Assembly: GCA_036351775.1 (NCBI GenBank)
Contig: JAZBPX010000005.1
Span: 1 to 64,000 of the forward strand
Source: Pacificimonas sp036351775
GTDB taxonomy: Bacteria; Pseudomonadota; Alphaproteobacteria; Sphingomonadales; Sphingomonadaceae
Length of the DNA stretch: 64,000 nucleotides
Direction of reading: 5' to 3'
Shown here: piece by piece, positions 1 through 8,203 of the stretch
Layout of the letters: the number at the start of each line of letters is the position of its first letter
How positions within the stretch are numbered: position 1 is the stretch's first letter
Position numbers and translations under genes: made by a program
The notes under the pieces: generated by a model
The model's input: the letters and a program-made list of their open reading frames with translations, nothing else
Database searches by the model: none
Told to the model about the DNA's origin: nothing

Positions 1-106
1 CGACTTCATACACCCCGTCGCCGAACAGACAGGCGCGGTCCTCTACCGAAACCCGCGCCGCGCCAATCGGCACGATGCGACCATTTACATAGGCAAGGCG
101 CGGCAA
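1..106 (-). CDS. Class IV aminotransferase, D-amino-acid transaminase-like (5' end only, cut by window edge)
   Basis: Reading the minus strand from a TTG at 106-104 gives MPRLAYVNGRIVPIGAARVS followed by VEDRACLFGDGVYEV, the typical N-terminus of fold-type IV PLP aminotransferases (D-alanine transaminase, branched-chain aminotransferase, aminodeoxychorismate lyase). The 'RG/LFGDGVYE' block is strongly conserved in the D-amino-acid transaminase branch. A purine-rich GGAGAAGAG lies 3-11 bases upstream of the TTG and supports this start. Only about 35 residues are present, so the catalytic lysine cannot be seen and the exact substrate class is an inference. It is transcribed divergently from the photolyase gene. 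Confidence 0.72.
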   Translation of the reverse strand, partial: MPRLAYVNGRIVPIGAARVSVEDRACLFGDGVYEV

Positions 107-153
107 CGATCTCTTCTCCGTCCCGTTAGTCTACGAAACCGATAGGGGATAAC

Positions 154-1560
154 ATGGCGTCCATCATCTGGTTTCGCGAAGACCTGCGGATTTCCGATCA
201 GGCTGCGCTGCGCGCTGCGGCGGCGGAGGGGCCGGTCATCCCGGTCTATGTCCTCGATGACCAGTCGCCCGGACACTGGCGCATGGGCGGCGCGCAGCGC
301 TGGTGGCTGCACCACAGCCTGAAAAGCCTTGCTGCCAACCTCGCCGACAAGGGCTCCCGCCTGATCCTCCTGAAGGGTGAGGCGTCGGTGAAGGTGGGCG
401 CGCTCGCGGACAAGCTTGGCGTCGATACTGTCCACGCGCTGAAACATCACGAACCCTGGTGGGCGGAGCAGGAAGAGAAGCTGGCGGGGCGCCTCGACCT
501 CGAGCTTCATGAGGGGCGTCTGCTTGCGCCGCCCGGGACGGTGACGACGAAGTCCGGCGACCTCTACAAGATCTTCACGCCCTTCTGGAAATCGCTGCAG
601 CAGGTCATGCCGCCCGGCGATCCGCAGCGCGCACCGCAAAGCATCGAGGCACCGGACGAGTGGCCGGACAGCGACGATCTTGACGACTGGGACCTCTTGC
701 CCACCGACCCGAACTGGGCGGAGGACTTCGATGTCTGGACCCCGGGAGAGGCGGCGGCGCGGCGGGCCGTGCGCGCCTTCGCCGACCGGGTCCAGGATTA
801 TGCCAATGGCCGCAATTTGCCGTCGGAGGACATGACCTCCCGCCTCAGCCCGCATCTTCACATGGGCGAGGTTTCACCGGCCTATGTCTGGCACGTGGTG
901 TCGAAAAACCGGCAGTGGCAGACGGTCGAGACGTTCCTGTCGGAGCTCGCGTGGCGCGATTTCTGCGCGCAGACAATCATCACCTTCCCGGACTATGGCG
1001 ACGAACCGGGCCGCGACCAGTTCGAGACGCTGGACTGGACCGACCACAACACGGGCGAGGGCAAGGCGCATCTTGAGGCGTGGCAGAGGGGCCAGACCGG
1101 TTACCCCATCGTCGATGCCGGAATGCGCCAGCTCTGGACTATCGGCTGGATGCATAACCGGGTGCGGATGATCACCGCGCAGTTCCTGATCAAGCATCTG
1201 CTGATCGACTGGCGGGAGGGTGAGAAATGGTTCTGGGACTGCCTCGTCGATGCCGATTACGCCTCGAACAGCCAGAACTGGCAGTGGAGCGCGGGGTCGG
1301 GCATCGATTCGCACCCCTTTCACCGCATGATGAACCCCAAGACGCAGAGCCCGAAATGGGAATCGGCGGGCTATATCCGGAAATGGGTGCCGGAGCTCGC
1401 GGACCTGCCCGATGACGCGATCCATGTGCCGTGGGAGGCGGATCAGGAGGTGCTGGAAAAAGCGGGCGTCACGCTCGGCGAAACCTATCCCGAACCCATC
1501 GTGGAACACAGCATGGCGCGGGAACGGGCGCTCTCCGCCTACCGTGAGGCGAAGAGTTGA
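154..1560 (+). CDS. phrB: Deoxyribodipyrimidine photo-lyase (class I cryptochrome/photolyase family)
   Basis: Light-driven repair of cyclobutane pyrimidine dimers in cytoplasmic DNA using FADH-. The 468-residue length is standard. The N-terminal alpha/beta antenna-binding domain opens with IIWFREDLRISDQAALRAA (residues 4-22). The C-terminal FAD-binding domain has the family blocks RNLPSEDMTSRLSPHLHMGE (around residue 220), WMHNRVRM (about 332-339) and NSQNWQWSAGSGIDSHPFHR (about 372-391), which hold flavin- and lesion-contacting residues. It starts at ATG 154, downstream of GATAGGGGATAAC. It stands alone: the next gene, acpP, is 222 bases downstream. The photolyase versus cryptochrome role cannot be separated fully by eye, but the sequence looks like a canonical repair enzyme. 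Confidence 0.93.
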   Translation: MASIIWFREDLRISDQAALRAAAAEGPVIPVYVLDDQSPGHWRMGGAQRWWLHHSLKSLAANLADKGSRLILLKGEASVKVGALADKLGVDTVHALKHHEPWWAEQEEKLAGRLDLELHEGRLLAPPGTVTTKSGDLYKIFTPFWKSLQQVMPPGDPQRAPQSIEAPDEWPDSDDLDDWDLLPTDPNWAEDFDVWTPGEAAARRAVRAFADRVQDYANGRNLPSEDMTSRLSPHLHMGEVSPAYVWHVVSKNRQWQTVETFLSELAWRDFCAQTIITFPDYGDEPGRDQFETLDWTDHNTGEGKAHLEAWQRGQTGYPIVDAGMRQLWTIGWMHNRVRMITAQFLIKHLLIDWREGEKWFWDCLVDADYASNSQNWQWSAGSGIDSHPFHRMMNPKTQSPKWESAGYIRKWVPELADLPDDAIHVPWEADQEVLEKAGVTLGETYPEPIVEHSMARERALSAYREAKS

Positions 1561-1782
1561 GGCGGGTGGCCCGTCCTTGGCTAGTCGCGCACCGCCATCA
1601 TGTTCGGCTGGCCGTTGGACACGCTTACGCCGCCATCGACGGGGAAGTTCCTTTCCCGGTGAACGAAGTCCGGGCGAACGCGTTTCTTCCACAGCCGCAC
1701 CTGTCCCCACCTTGCCAGCCTGCGGCGGCGCGGATAGGGCGCACTACAAAGAACAACGAACCGTCGTGAGGAACTACTGAGC

Positions 1783-2019
1783 ATGAGCGATATTGCCGAA
1801 CGCGTTAAGAAGATCGTCGTCGAGCACCTCGGCGTTGAGCCGGAAAAGGTTACCGAGGAAGCGAGCTTCATCGATGACCTGGGCGCGGACAGCCTCGACA
1901 CGGTCGAGCTGGTCATGGCGTTTGAGGAAGAGTTCGGCGTCGAGATTCCCGACGACGCGGCGGAAAAGATCCTGACGGTCAAGGACGCCATCGATTACAT
2001 CAAGGAACATAACGGCTGA
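1783..2019 (+). CDS. acpP: Acyl carrier protein
   Basis: The 78-residue acidic protein carries acyl intermediates of type II fatty-acid synthesis on a phosphopantetheine arm. The attachment motif DDLGADSLDTVELVMAFEEE places the modified serine at residue 37. Length and acidity match AcpP across proteobacteria. GAGGAA sits 9-14 bases before the ATG. The upstream gap 1561-1782 contains no convincing gene and must carry its promoter, though I cannot assign boxes. fabF follows 143 bases downstream, the usual alphaproteobacterial order. Confidence 0.97.
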   Translation: MSDIAERVKKIVVEHLGVEPEKVTEEASFIDDLGADSLDTVELVMAFEEEFGVEIPDDAAEKILTVKDAIDYIKEHNG

Positions 2020-2162
2020 GGCTGGGCCTCGTCTTTCATTCCCGGATTTCGGGTTAGCCAAGCGGCGGTCCTTCCGGGAGATGGGAGGGGCCGCCGTCGT
2101 TCGTTTGGATCACCCGTTCCGGCCGCCCGCGCCGATCGTTCTTATCAGGGGAGGCAGCATCA

Positions 2163-3419
2163 ATGCGCCGAGTAGTGGTAACAGGCCTGGGTCTCGTCAC
2201 GCCCCTGGGCGGCGACGTTGAAACCAGCTGGAAGAACATCCTCGCCTCGAAATCGGGCGCAGGCACCATTACCCGCTTCGATCCGGAAGCGCAGAGCTGC
2301 AAGATCGCCTGCGAAGTGAAGATGGACGGCTCCGACATGGCGCTCGACCTGTCGAAACGGGTCGATCACAAGATCCAGCGCCAGGTGGACCTCTTCATCC
2401 AGTTCGGCATCGACGCCGCCGGGCAGGCGATGGAGGATGCCGGGCTCACCGACCTCTCCGATGAGGACAAGGAGCGGGCGGGCACGTCCATCGGCTCCGG
2501 CATTGGCGGCCTGCCGGGCATTGAGAAGGAATCGATCGTCCTTCACGAACGCGGTCCCCGACGCGTCAGCCCGCACTTCGTCCATGGCCGCCTGATCAAC
2601 CTCGTCTCCGGTCAGGTCTCCATCAAATATGGCCTCCAGGGACCGAACCATGCCGTCGTAACGGCCTGTTCGACCGGCGCGCATTCCATTGGTGACGCCG
2701 CGCGCATGATCGCGCTCGACGATGCCGACATCATGCTGGCGGGCGGCGCGGAATCGGCCATCTGCCCGCTCGGCATCGCCGGGTTCGCGCAGGCAAAGGC
2801 CCTCTCAACCCGCAATGACGAGCCGGAACGCGCTAGCCGCCCCTATGACGAGGGCCGCGACGGCTTTGTCATGGGCGAGGGCGCGGGCGTCGTCGTCCTC
2901 GAGGAGATGGAGCGCGCGAAAAAGCGCGGCGCGACGATCTACGGCGAGGTCACCGGCTACGGCCTCACCGGCGACGCCTATCATGTCACCGCCCCCCATT
3001 CGGAGGGCCGCGGCGGTTTTCGCGCCATGCAGAACGCCCTGAAGCGCGCCGGTCTGAACCCGGAAGACATCGACTATATCAACGCCCACGGCACCTCGAC
3101 GCCGCTGGGTGACGAGATCGAGCTGAACGCAGTCCGCCGCCTGTTCGGCAGCGCGCTCGACAATGTCTCCATGTCCTCGACGAAAAGCGCCATCGGTCAT
3201 CTCCTCGGCGGTGCGGGCGCGGTGGAGGCCATCTTCTGCCTCCTCGCCATGCGCGACCAGGTCGCGCCGCCCACGATCAATCTCGAAAACCCCTCGGAGG
3301 GCTGCCAGGGCGTCGACCTCGTCCCGCTGCAGCCGAAGGAGCGCGAAATCCGCGCGGTTCTCAACAATAGCTTCGGCTTCGGTGGCACCAACGCCTCTCT
3401 CGTCATGACGCGCGTTTAG
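2163..3419 (+). CDS. fabF: 3-oxoacyl-[acyl-carrier-protein] synthase II
   Basis: This is a condensing enzyme that elongates acyl-ACP with malonyl-ACP. The 418 residues form a thiolase fold. The catalytic triad is visible: Cys169 in VVTACSTGAHSIG, His309 in NAHGTSTPLGDEIE and His346 in SSTKSAIGHLLGGAGAVEA, with the supporting Lys341. The N-terminal MRRVVVTGLGLVTPLGGDVE is typical of FabF. It lies directly downstream of acpP and 16 bases upstream of mltG, so the three probably share a transcript. The length and Cys-His-His triad favour FabF (KAS II) over FabH. Confidence 0.97.
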   Translation: MRRVVVTGLGLVTPLGGDVETSWKNILASKSGAGTITRFDPEAQSCKIACEVKMDGSDMALDLSKRVDHKIQRQVDLFIQFGIDAAGQAMEDAGLTDLSDEDKERAGTSIGSGIGGLPGIEKESIVLHERGPRRVSPHFVHGRLINLVSGQVSIKYGLQGPNHAVVTACSTGAHSIGDAARMIALDDADIMLAGGAESAICPLGIAGFAQAKALSTRNDEPERASRPYDEGRDGFVMGEGAGVVVLEEMERAKKRGATIYGEVTGYGLTGDAYHVTAPHSEGRGGFRAMQNALKRAGLNPEDIDYINAHGTSTPLGDEIELNAVRRLFGSALDNVSMSSTKSAIGHLLGGAGAVEAIFCLLAMRDQVAPPTINLENPSEGCQGVDLVPLQPKEREIRAVLNNSFGFGGTNASLVMTRV

Positions 3420-3435
3420 GCGGGAGATAGAACCG

Positions 3436-4425
3436 GTGGGCGTCCTGCCCCGCGTCCTGATCGGTTTCGTCCTTCTCGGCGTCATCGCGGCGGCGGGCCT
3501 GTTCCTCGTCGGACGCAGCGAATGGGTGGAACCCGGCCCGCTCGCCGAAGAGGTGAGCGTCGTCATCCCGCGTGGCAGTTCGCAGTCCCGCGCCGCGCTC
3601 CTGCTTCAGGAGCAGGGCGTCCTCGCTGATGCCGACCGCTTCCGCATCCTCGCCCGCATCTTCGGCGACCCGGCTCCCGTGCGCGCCGGCGAGTTCGCCT
3701 TTCCGGCCGGGGTCAGCAGCGCCGACGCCCTCAACATCCTGCAATTCGCGCAGCCCGTCCAGCGCACCGTCACCATCCCGGAGGGGATGCCGTCCGTCCT
3801 CGTCCACGAACGTATCATGGCCGCGCCCTACCTGACCGGCGAGATCGACGTACCCGCCGAGGGTTCGGTCCTCCCCGCCACCTATAATTACGAGCGCGGC
3901 GAAGCGCGGCAGGCGCTCCTCGGCCGCATGCAGCGCGCCATGTCGGACACGGTCGCCGAACTCTGGGCCGCGCGGTCGGACGACCTGCCGGACGCCATCG
4001 CCACGCCGCAGGACGCCGTCACGCTCGCCTCGATCGTCGAGAAGGAAACCGCCGATCCGTCGGAGCGCGGCCTCGTCGCGGGGGTCTACACGAACCGCCT
4101 GAACATCGGCATGATGCTGCAGGCCGACCCGACGATCATCTATCCGATCACAAAAGGCCGCGCGCTCGGCCGCCGCATCCGCCAGTCCGAGATCGACGAC
4201 GTGAACGACTATAACACATATGCGATGACCGGCCTGCCCAAGGGGCCGATCGCCAATCCCGGGCGCGAGTCGATTGCCGCCGTCCTGAACCCGGAGGAAA
4301 CCGACGCGCTCTTCTTCGTCGCGGACGGTACCGGCGGCCACGCCTTTGCCGAGACCCTTTCGGAGCACAACGCCAACGTCCGCGCCTGGTTCGCCCTCCG
4401 CCGCGAACGCGGGGAGATGGAGTAG
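3436..4425 (+). CDS. mltG: Endolytic peptidoglycan transglycosylase MltG (YceG family)
   Basis: MltG cleaves nascent glycan strands at the inner membrane and so sets chain length. The start is a GTG at 3436, 16 bases after the fabF stop and preceded by GGCGGGAGA. One N-terminal membrane helix covers about residues 6-26. The YceG domain follows, with ASIVEKETADPSERGLVAGV containing the presumed catalytic Glu at residue 202, and the family blocks MMLQADPTIIYPI and NTYAMTGLPKGPIANPG. The C-terminal segment GGHAFAETLSEHNANV is also conserved. At 329 residues it has the expected length. The acpP-fabF-mltG order is common in alphaproteobacteria. Confidence 0.95.
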   Translation: MGVLPRVLIGFVLLGVIAAAGLFLVGRSEWVEPGPLAEEVSVVIPRGSSQSRAALLLQEQGVLADADRFRILARIFGDPAPVRAGEFAFPAGVSSADALNILQFAQPVQRTVTIPEGMPSVLVHERIMAAPYLTGEIDVPAEGSVLPATYNYERGEARQALLGRMQRAMSDTVAELWAARSDDLPDAIATPQDAVTLASIVEKETADPSERGLVAGVYTNRLNIGMMLQADPTIIYPITKGRALGRRIRQSEIDDVNDYNTYAMTGLPKGPIANPGRESIAAVLNPEETDALFFVADGTGGHAFAETLSEHNANVRAWFALRRERGEME

Positions 4426-4481
4426 CGGCCCACACCCCCATCCGTTGTGTCCGCTTCCTCCCGTCGTCCCCGCCCCCACCC

Positions 4482-4671
4482 TGTCATCCCCGCACCCCCT
4501 TTTTGTCATCCTCGCGAAGGCGGGGACCCATTGTCCAGAAGGGTTGCAAGCGCAAAACCCCCCCCTCGCCATTGCGCAGAAGGAATGGATCCCCGCCTTC
4601 GCGGGGATGACAGGTTTGGGTGGTCGTCCCCGCCTTCGCGGGGATGACAGGTTTGGGTGGTCGTCCCTTTT
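4482..4671. repeat. REP-like palindromic repeat cluster (GC-stem type A)
   Basis: The gap between mltG and metW carries short palindromes with a CCCCGC/GCGGGG stem around a CTTC or GAAG tetraloop: 4510-4525 (one orientation, with a CTCGC variant arm), 4591-4606 and 4628-4643 (opposite orientation), plus a partial copy near 4482-4494. The last two sit in a 37-base tandem repeat that includes the flank GGGATGACAGGTTTGGGTGG. The convergent genes on either side mean it may also serve as a bidirectional transcription stop. Spurious short reading frames here are not counted as genes. Confidence 0.8.
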
Positions 4672-4677
4672 CGCCCC

Positions 4678-5265
4678 CTACCGCCGCAGTAAAAACACCG
4701 CATGCTCCGCCAGCAGGTTGGCCAGCCGTCCGCCCGTGCGCTGGTCGCCGGTCAGGAACCAGCAGTCCTCGACAATCAGCCCCAGATCGCCGACCAGCGC
4801 ACGGAAATCGTCGATGGTCAGGTGGTGGATGTTCGGCGTGTCATACCAGCGCGCAGGCAGCAGCCGCGTGACCGGCATCCGCCCGCCCAGCGCCAGCGAC
4901 GCCCGGATGCGCCAGTGCGCGAAGTTCGGGAACGACACGAACGCCTTCTCCCCCACGCGCAGCAGCTCCTTCAGGATCAGGTCCGGGCGCTCCGTGGTCT
5001 GCAAGGTCTGCGACAGGATCGCATAATCGAAACTGGCGGGGGGATAATCGCCGAGGTCGCTGTTCGCATCGCCCTGCACCACCGACAGCCCGCGCCCGAC
5101 GGCCGCGGCAACCTTATCGGGCGACAGCTCCAGCCCGCGCGCGTCGATGCCCTTGCGGCCGCGCAGCGCCGCCATGAGCGCGCCGTCGCCGCAGCCCACA
5201 TCAAGCACCGTCGCATCGGCGGGCACATGATCCGCGATCACGGCGAGATCGGGGCGCAGGCTCAC
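4678..5265 (-). CDS. metW: Methionine biosynthesis protein MetW (class I methyltransferase fold)
   Basis: The 195-residue protein has a Rossmann SAM-binding motif LDVGCGDGALMAAL (about residues 21-34) and the MetW-specific blocks AILSQTLQTTERPDLILKEL and SFPNFAHWRIRASLALGGRM. MetW partners MetX in methionine synthesis in many alphaproteobacteria; its own reaction is not settled. The GTG start at 5265 overlaps the metX TGA by four bases (GTGA), so the two are almost certainly translationally coupled. Confidence 0.95.
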   Translation of the reverse strand: MSLRPDLAVIADHVPADATVLDVGCGDGALMAALRGRKGIDARGLELSPDKVAAAVGRGLSVVQGDANSDLGDYPPASFDYAILSQTLQTTERPDLILKELLRVGEKAFVSFPNFAHWRIRASLALGGRMPVTRLLPARWYDTPNIHHLTIDDFRALVGDLGLIVEDCWFLTGDQRTGGRLANLLAEHAVFLLRR

Positions 5266-6362
5266 CGGGCATTCTCGTTCAGGAACCCGTCCACGATCCG
5301 GTTCATCTCCGGCGTGTCGAGCAGGAAGGCATCATGGCCGAAGGGCGAGGACAGCTCCACGAAGCTGACCGGCGCCCGTACACTGTTCAGCGCGTGGACG
5401 ATCCGGCGCGATTCGGCGGTCGGGTACAGCCAGTCGGTGTCGAAGCTGATGACGCAGAAGCGTGTGTCCGTCCCGCGAAACGCCTCACCCAGCACGCCGT
5501 CATGCGGCTCGGCGAGGTCGAAATAGTCCATCGCCCGCGTGATATAGAGATAGGAGTTCGCATCGAACCGGTCGGTAAAGCTGATCCCCTGGTGCCGCAG
5601 ATAGCTTTCGATCTGGAAGTCGGCGTCGAAGCCAAAGCTCTTCGCCGCCCGGTCCTGCAGCCGCCGCCCGAATTTTTCGGTGAGGCCGGTTTCGGACATA
5701 TAGGTGATGTGCGCCGCCATCCGCGCCACGGAAAGCCCCGCAACGGGGCGCTCGCCGTCATAATAGGCGCCGCCATTCCATGCCGGATCGGCCATGATCG
5801 CCTGCCGCCCGACCTCGTGAAAGGCGATGTTCTGCGCGCTGTGCCGCGCCGCCGTCGCGATGGCGACCGCATTCCGCACCCGCCCTGGATAAAGCGCCGC
5901 CCAGCTCAGCACCTGCATCCCGCCCATCGAGCCGCCGATGACGCCGTGCAGCCGCTCGATACCGAGATGATCGAGCAGCTTCGCCTGCGCGCGCACCATG
6001 TCGGCGATGGTGATGACCGGGAAGCGCATCCCCCACGGCTTCCCGTCATCCGGGTGCAGGCTGGCCGGGCCGGTCGAGCCTAGGCAGCTGCCGAGAACAT
6101 TCGCGCAAATGATGAAGTGCCGCGCCGGGTCCAGCGGCTTCCCCGGCCCGATCAAATTGCTCCACCAGCCCGGCTTCCCCGTCACCGGGTGCGTGCTCGC
6201 GGCATATTGGTCCATCGTCAGCGCGTGGCAGACGAGGACCGCATTGTCCTTCGCCGGCGACAGCGCGCCATAGCGTTCATAGGCGACGCTGAGCGCAGGC
6301 AGTTCGGTTCCGCTGTCGAGTTTGAGCGGGCCGAGGTCTGCGCTGGGCGAAACGCCCGTCAC
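5262..6362 (-). CDS. metX: Homoserine O-acetyltransferase (MetX, alpha/beta hydrolase)
   Basis: MetX activates homoserine, with acetyl-CoA or succinyl-CoA as donor, for methionine synthesis. The 366-residue alpha/beta-hydrolase has the nucleophile elbow GVIGGSMGGMQVLSW with Ser145. The acid residue lies in SFDTDWLYPTAE near residue 308 and the histidine in SPFGHDAFLLD near 343. The oxyanion/HAL segment CHALTMDQYAA is also present. The acyl donor of MetX enzymes cannot be told reliably without specificity-residue alignment, so acetyl is the family default. Its GTG start at 6362 overlaps the upstream yciI-like stop by four bases. Confidence 0.94.
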   Translation of the reverse strand: MTGVSPSADLGPLKLDSGTELPALSVAYERYGALSPAKDNAVLVCHALTMDQYAASTHPVTGKPGWWSNLIGPGKPLDPARHFIICANVLGSCLGSTGPASLHPDDGKPWGMRFPVITIADMVRAQAKLLDHLGIERLHGVIGGSMGGMQVLSWAALYPGRVRNAVAIATAARHSAQNIAFHEVGRQAIMADPAWNGGAYYDGERPVAGLSVARMAAHITYMSETGLTEKFGRRLQDRAAKSFGFDADFQIESYLRHQGISFTDRFDANSYLYITRAMDYFDLAEPHDGVLGEAFRGTDTRFCVISFDTDWLYPTAESRRIVHALNSVRAPVSFVELSSPFGHDAFLLDTPEMNRIVDGFLNENAR

Positions 6363-6646
6363 GCGCCTTCCGGGAACACCTGCCGCCAGGAGGTGACGGC
6401 CACGCTCGCGAACAGGCCCGCCTTTGCATAGGGGTCCTCGGCGGCAAAGGTCAGCGCCGCCTTCCGGTCCTCGAAATCGATGACGAGCAGCGATCCGATG
6501 GGCGCGCCCGCGTCATCGAGCAGCGGCCCGCCGATCAGCACCTTGTCACCAAGCGCCCGCACATGGTCCAGATGCGTTTCCCGGGTCTGCGCGCGCAGGT
6601 CGCCCGCATGGGGCTTGTCGATGCAGTGGATTGCATAATGCGGCAT
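6359..6646 (-). CDS. YciI-like protein (dimeric alpha/beta barrel)
   Basis: This is a 95-residue YciI-family protein starting MPHYAIHCIDKPHAGDLRAQ. The conserved acidic/histidine core is seen in TRETHLDHVRALG and the C-terminal DPYAKAGLFASVAVTSW block is characteristic. YciI homologues have a putative active-site His-Asp pair, but no agreed function. I placed the start at the ATG at 6646 rather than an upstream ATG at 6685, because the extra 13 residues do not belong to the domain and would overlap the divergent lrgA-like gene. It is the first gene of a coupled yciI-metX-metW operon. Confidence 0.85.
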   Translation of the reverse strand: MPHYAIHCIDKPHAGDLRAQTRETHLDHVRALGDKVLIGGPLLDDAGAPIGSLLVIDFEDRKAALTFAAEDPYAKAGLFASVAVTSWRQVFPEGA

Positions 6647-6674
6647 GGTGCGACGCTCGTTAGAGGCGGGTGCC

Positions 6675-7079
6675 ATGAGCCGCAAGCAGACAGACGGGCG
6701 AGGGTGCCGCCGGATGCCCGCGCCGCTGCGAAGGTTTTTGCGCTACGCGGCCTGCGCCGCGGCCATCGTCGGCGGTCTGCTGGCGGGGGACTGGCTCGTT
6801 GCCGTGACGGGGGTGCCGTTGCCCCGCTCCGTTGTCGGCCTGTTCCTGCTGGCGGCGCTCTGTTTCGCCCTGCCGCATGCGCAGGCCATTCTCGAACCGC
6901 TTGAGCGCGGGGTGGCGCGCTGGCTCGGCGCGCTCATCGTACCGCCGCTGGTCGGGGCGGCCATGTTCGCGGGGCTGCTCGGTCAGCATGCGGCGGCGCT
7001 GGCGGTCATCCTGATCGGCACGACGCTGCTGGCAGGCTTCGTGACCGCCTATCTGTACCGCCGGATGGCGGCGGCATGA
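6675..7079 (+). CDS. lrgA: CidA/LrgA family membrane protein
   Basis: A small holin-like inner-membrane protein of about 134 residues with four hydrophobic segments (roughly residues 15-35, 40-60, 75-95 and 100-125). The family core GVPLPRSVVGLFLLAALCFA and a following LGALIVPPLVGAAMF stretch are seen. LrgA/CidA pair with LrgB/CidB and have been linked to murein hydrolase control or to metabolite export. The start at ATG 6675 is preceded by GAGGCGGG. It overlaps the next gene by ATGA. Confidence 0.85.
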   Translation: MSRKQTDGRGCRRMPAPLRRFLRYAACAAAIVGGLLAGDWLVAVTGVPLPRSVVGLFLLAALCFALPHAQAILEPLERGVARWLGALIVPPLVGAAMFAGLLGQHAAALAVILIGTTLLAGFVTAYLYRRMAAA

Positions 7080-7753
7080 CGCCCCTGTTTGTCACCGTCG
7101 GCGTGCTCGCGCTCTACCGCCTGATGGTGTTCCTGTCCGGCCGCCTAGGCCACCCGGTTCTCGCCAACCCAACGCTGTGGAGCGCGGTGGTTGTTCTGAT
7201 TGCCCTGGCCGCGGCCGAAGAGAGTGTGAGCACCTTCCTCGCCGCGTCCGCACCGCTTGCCCTCGCGCTGGAACTCGCCGTCGTCGCGCTGGCCCTGCCG
7301 CTCGTCGGCGCGGTCCGCGCGCTGCCCAGCCCCCGCTGGCCGGTTATCGCCGCGCTTCTTGCCGGGGCCGTCACCGCGATGGGCAGCGCCGTCGCTCTCG
7401 CCCTCCTGTTCGGCCTGCCGCAAGCGCTCACCCAGGCGCTCGGCGTCAAATCCGTGTCGAGCGGCTTTGCCATCGCGCTGATGGAGCGCCTCGGCGGCCC
7501 CGCGCCGCTCGCCGCCGGTCTGGTCGTCACCACCGGCGTCATCGGCGCGCTCCTCCTGCCGCCGCTCCTTCGCCGCTTTAGCTTCGATTCGCGCGCGTCC
7601 GGCCTTGCGACCGGCCTCGCCGCGCATGTCGTCGGCACGGATGCGCTGCTGAGATCCTGGCCGGAGGCGGGGCGCTTCGCCGTCCTCGCGGTCTCGCTCG
7701 GCGGCGTGATCGGGGCGCTCCTCCTGCCGCTCCTATGGCCGTTCCTCGCTTGA
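7076..7753 (+). CDS. lrgB: LrgB family membrane protein
   Basis: A 225-residue polytopic inner-membrane protein with about six or seven hydrophobic helices. The diagnostic LrgB segment is LGVKSVSSGFAIALMERLGG, followed by an expected helix (VVTTGVIGALLLPPLLRR) and the GLATGLAAHVVGTDALLRS block. The ATG overlaps the lrgA stop by four bases, so the two products are made together. Homologues (for example plastid PLGG1) transport glycolate or related acids. Whether that applies here is inference. Confidence 0.9.
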   Translation: MTPLFVTVGVLALYRLMVFLSGRLGHPVLANPTLWSAVVVLIALAAAEESVSTFLAASAPLALALELAVVALALPLVGAVRALPSPRWPVIAALLAGAVTAMGSAVALALLFGLPQALTQALGVKSVSSGFAIALMERLGGPAPLAAGLVVTTGVIGALLLPPLLRRFSFDSRASGLATGLAAHVVGTDALLRSWPEAGRFAVLAVSLGGVIGALLLPLLWPFLA

Positions 7754-7871
7754 CCGCCCGCTGCCTTCCCCCTATGTGCGCGCAGCTTGTAGCGGGTGCC
7801 TGCCGGTGGCGGTGCCCCGGTGCGCCTGTCCGCGCATCAGATCATAATTCGAGATACCAGAGGGTTTTGCG

Positions 7872-8171
7872 ATGTCGCGCGTATGCGAACTGACCGGCAA
7901 GGGCCGGCTTGTGGGCAACAATGTCAGCCACGCCAACAACCGCACGAAGCGGGTGTTTCTGCCGAACCTGCAGAGGGTGTCGCTGATTTCCGACGCGCTC
8001 GGCCGCGCCGAGAAGTTCCGCGTATCGACGCACGGCCTGCGCTGCGTCGAGCATAATGGCGGCCTCGACAACTGGCTCCTGAAGACCAAGAACGAGAAGC
8101 TCTCGGACAAGGCCGTCAAGATGAAGCGCGCCATCAAGAAGGCCCGCGAGCAGGCCGAAACCACGGCGTAA
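7872..8171 (+). CDS. rpmB: 50S ribosomal protein L28
   Basis: A basic 99-residue protein beginning MSRVCELTGKGRLVGNNVSH, the unmistakable L28 N-terminus. The block NRTKRVFLPNLQRVSLIS follows, and the lysine/arginine-rich tail is as in alphaproteobacterial L28, which is longer than the E. coli form. No zinc-binding CxxC pairs are present, so this is the C-minus type. The ATG at 7872 follows a weak AGAGGG ribosome-binding site. It is monocistronic, as the downstream genes are on the other strand. Confidence 0.97.
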   Translation: MSRVCELTGKGRLVGNNVSHANNRTKRVFLPNLQRVSLISDALGRAEKFRVSTHGLRCVEHNGGLDNWLLKTKNEKLSDKAVKMKRAIKKAREQAETTA

Positions 8172-8203
8172 GGTTTTCTGTCCCGCTCCGGCGCGCCGCG
8201 TCC

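Noticed and set aside
2020..2160. Terminator after acpP
   Set aside because: GGCGGTCC and GGGGCCGCC near 2064-2096 can pair imperfectly, but the loop is long and no T-run follows; not strong enough to call.
6647..6674. SAM riboswitch upstream of the yciI-metX-metW operon
   Set aside because: Only 28 bases separate this operon from the divergent lrgA start, too short for any SAM riboswitch class.
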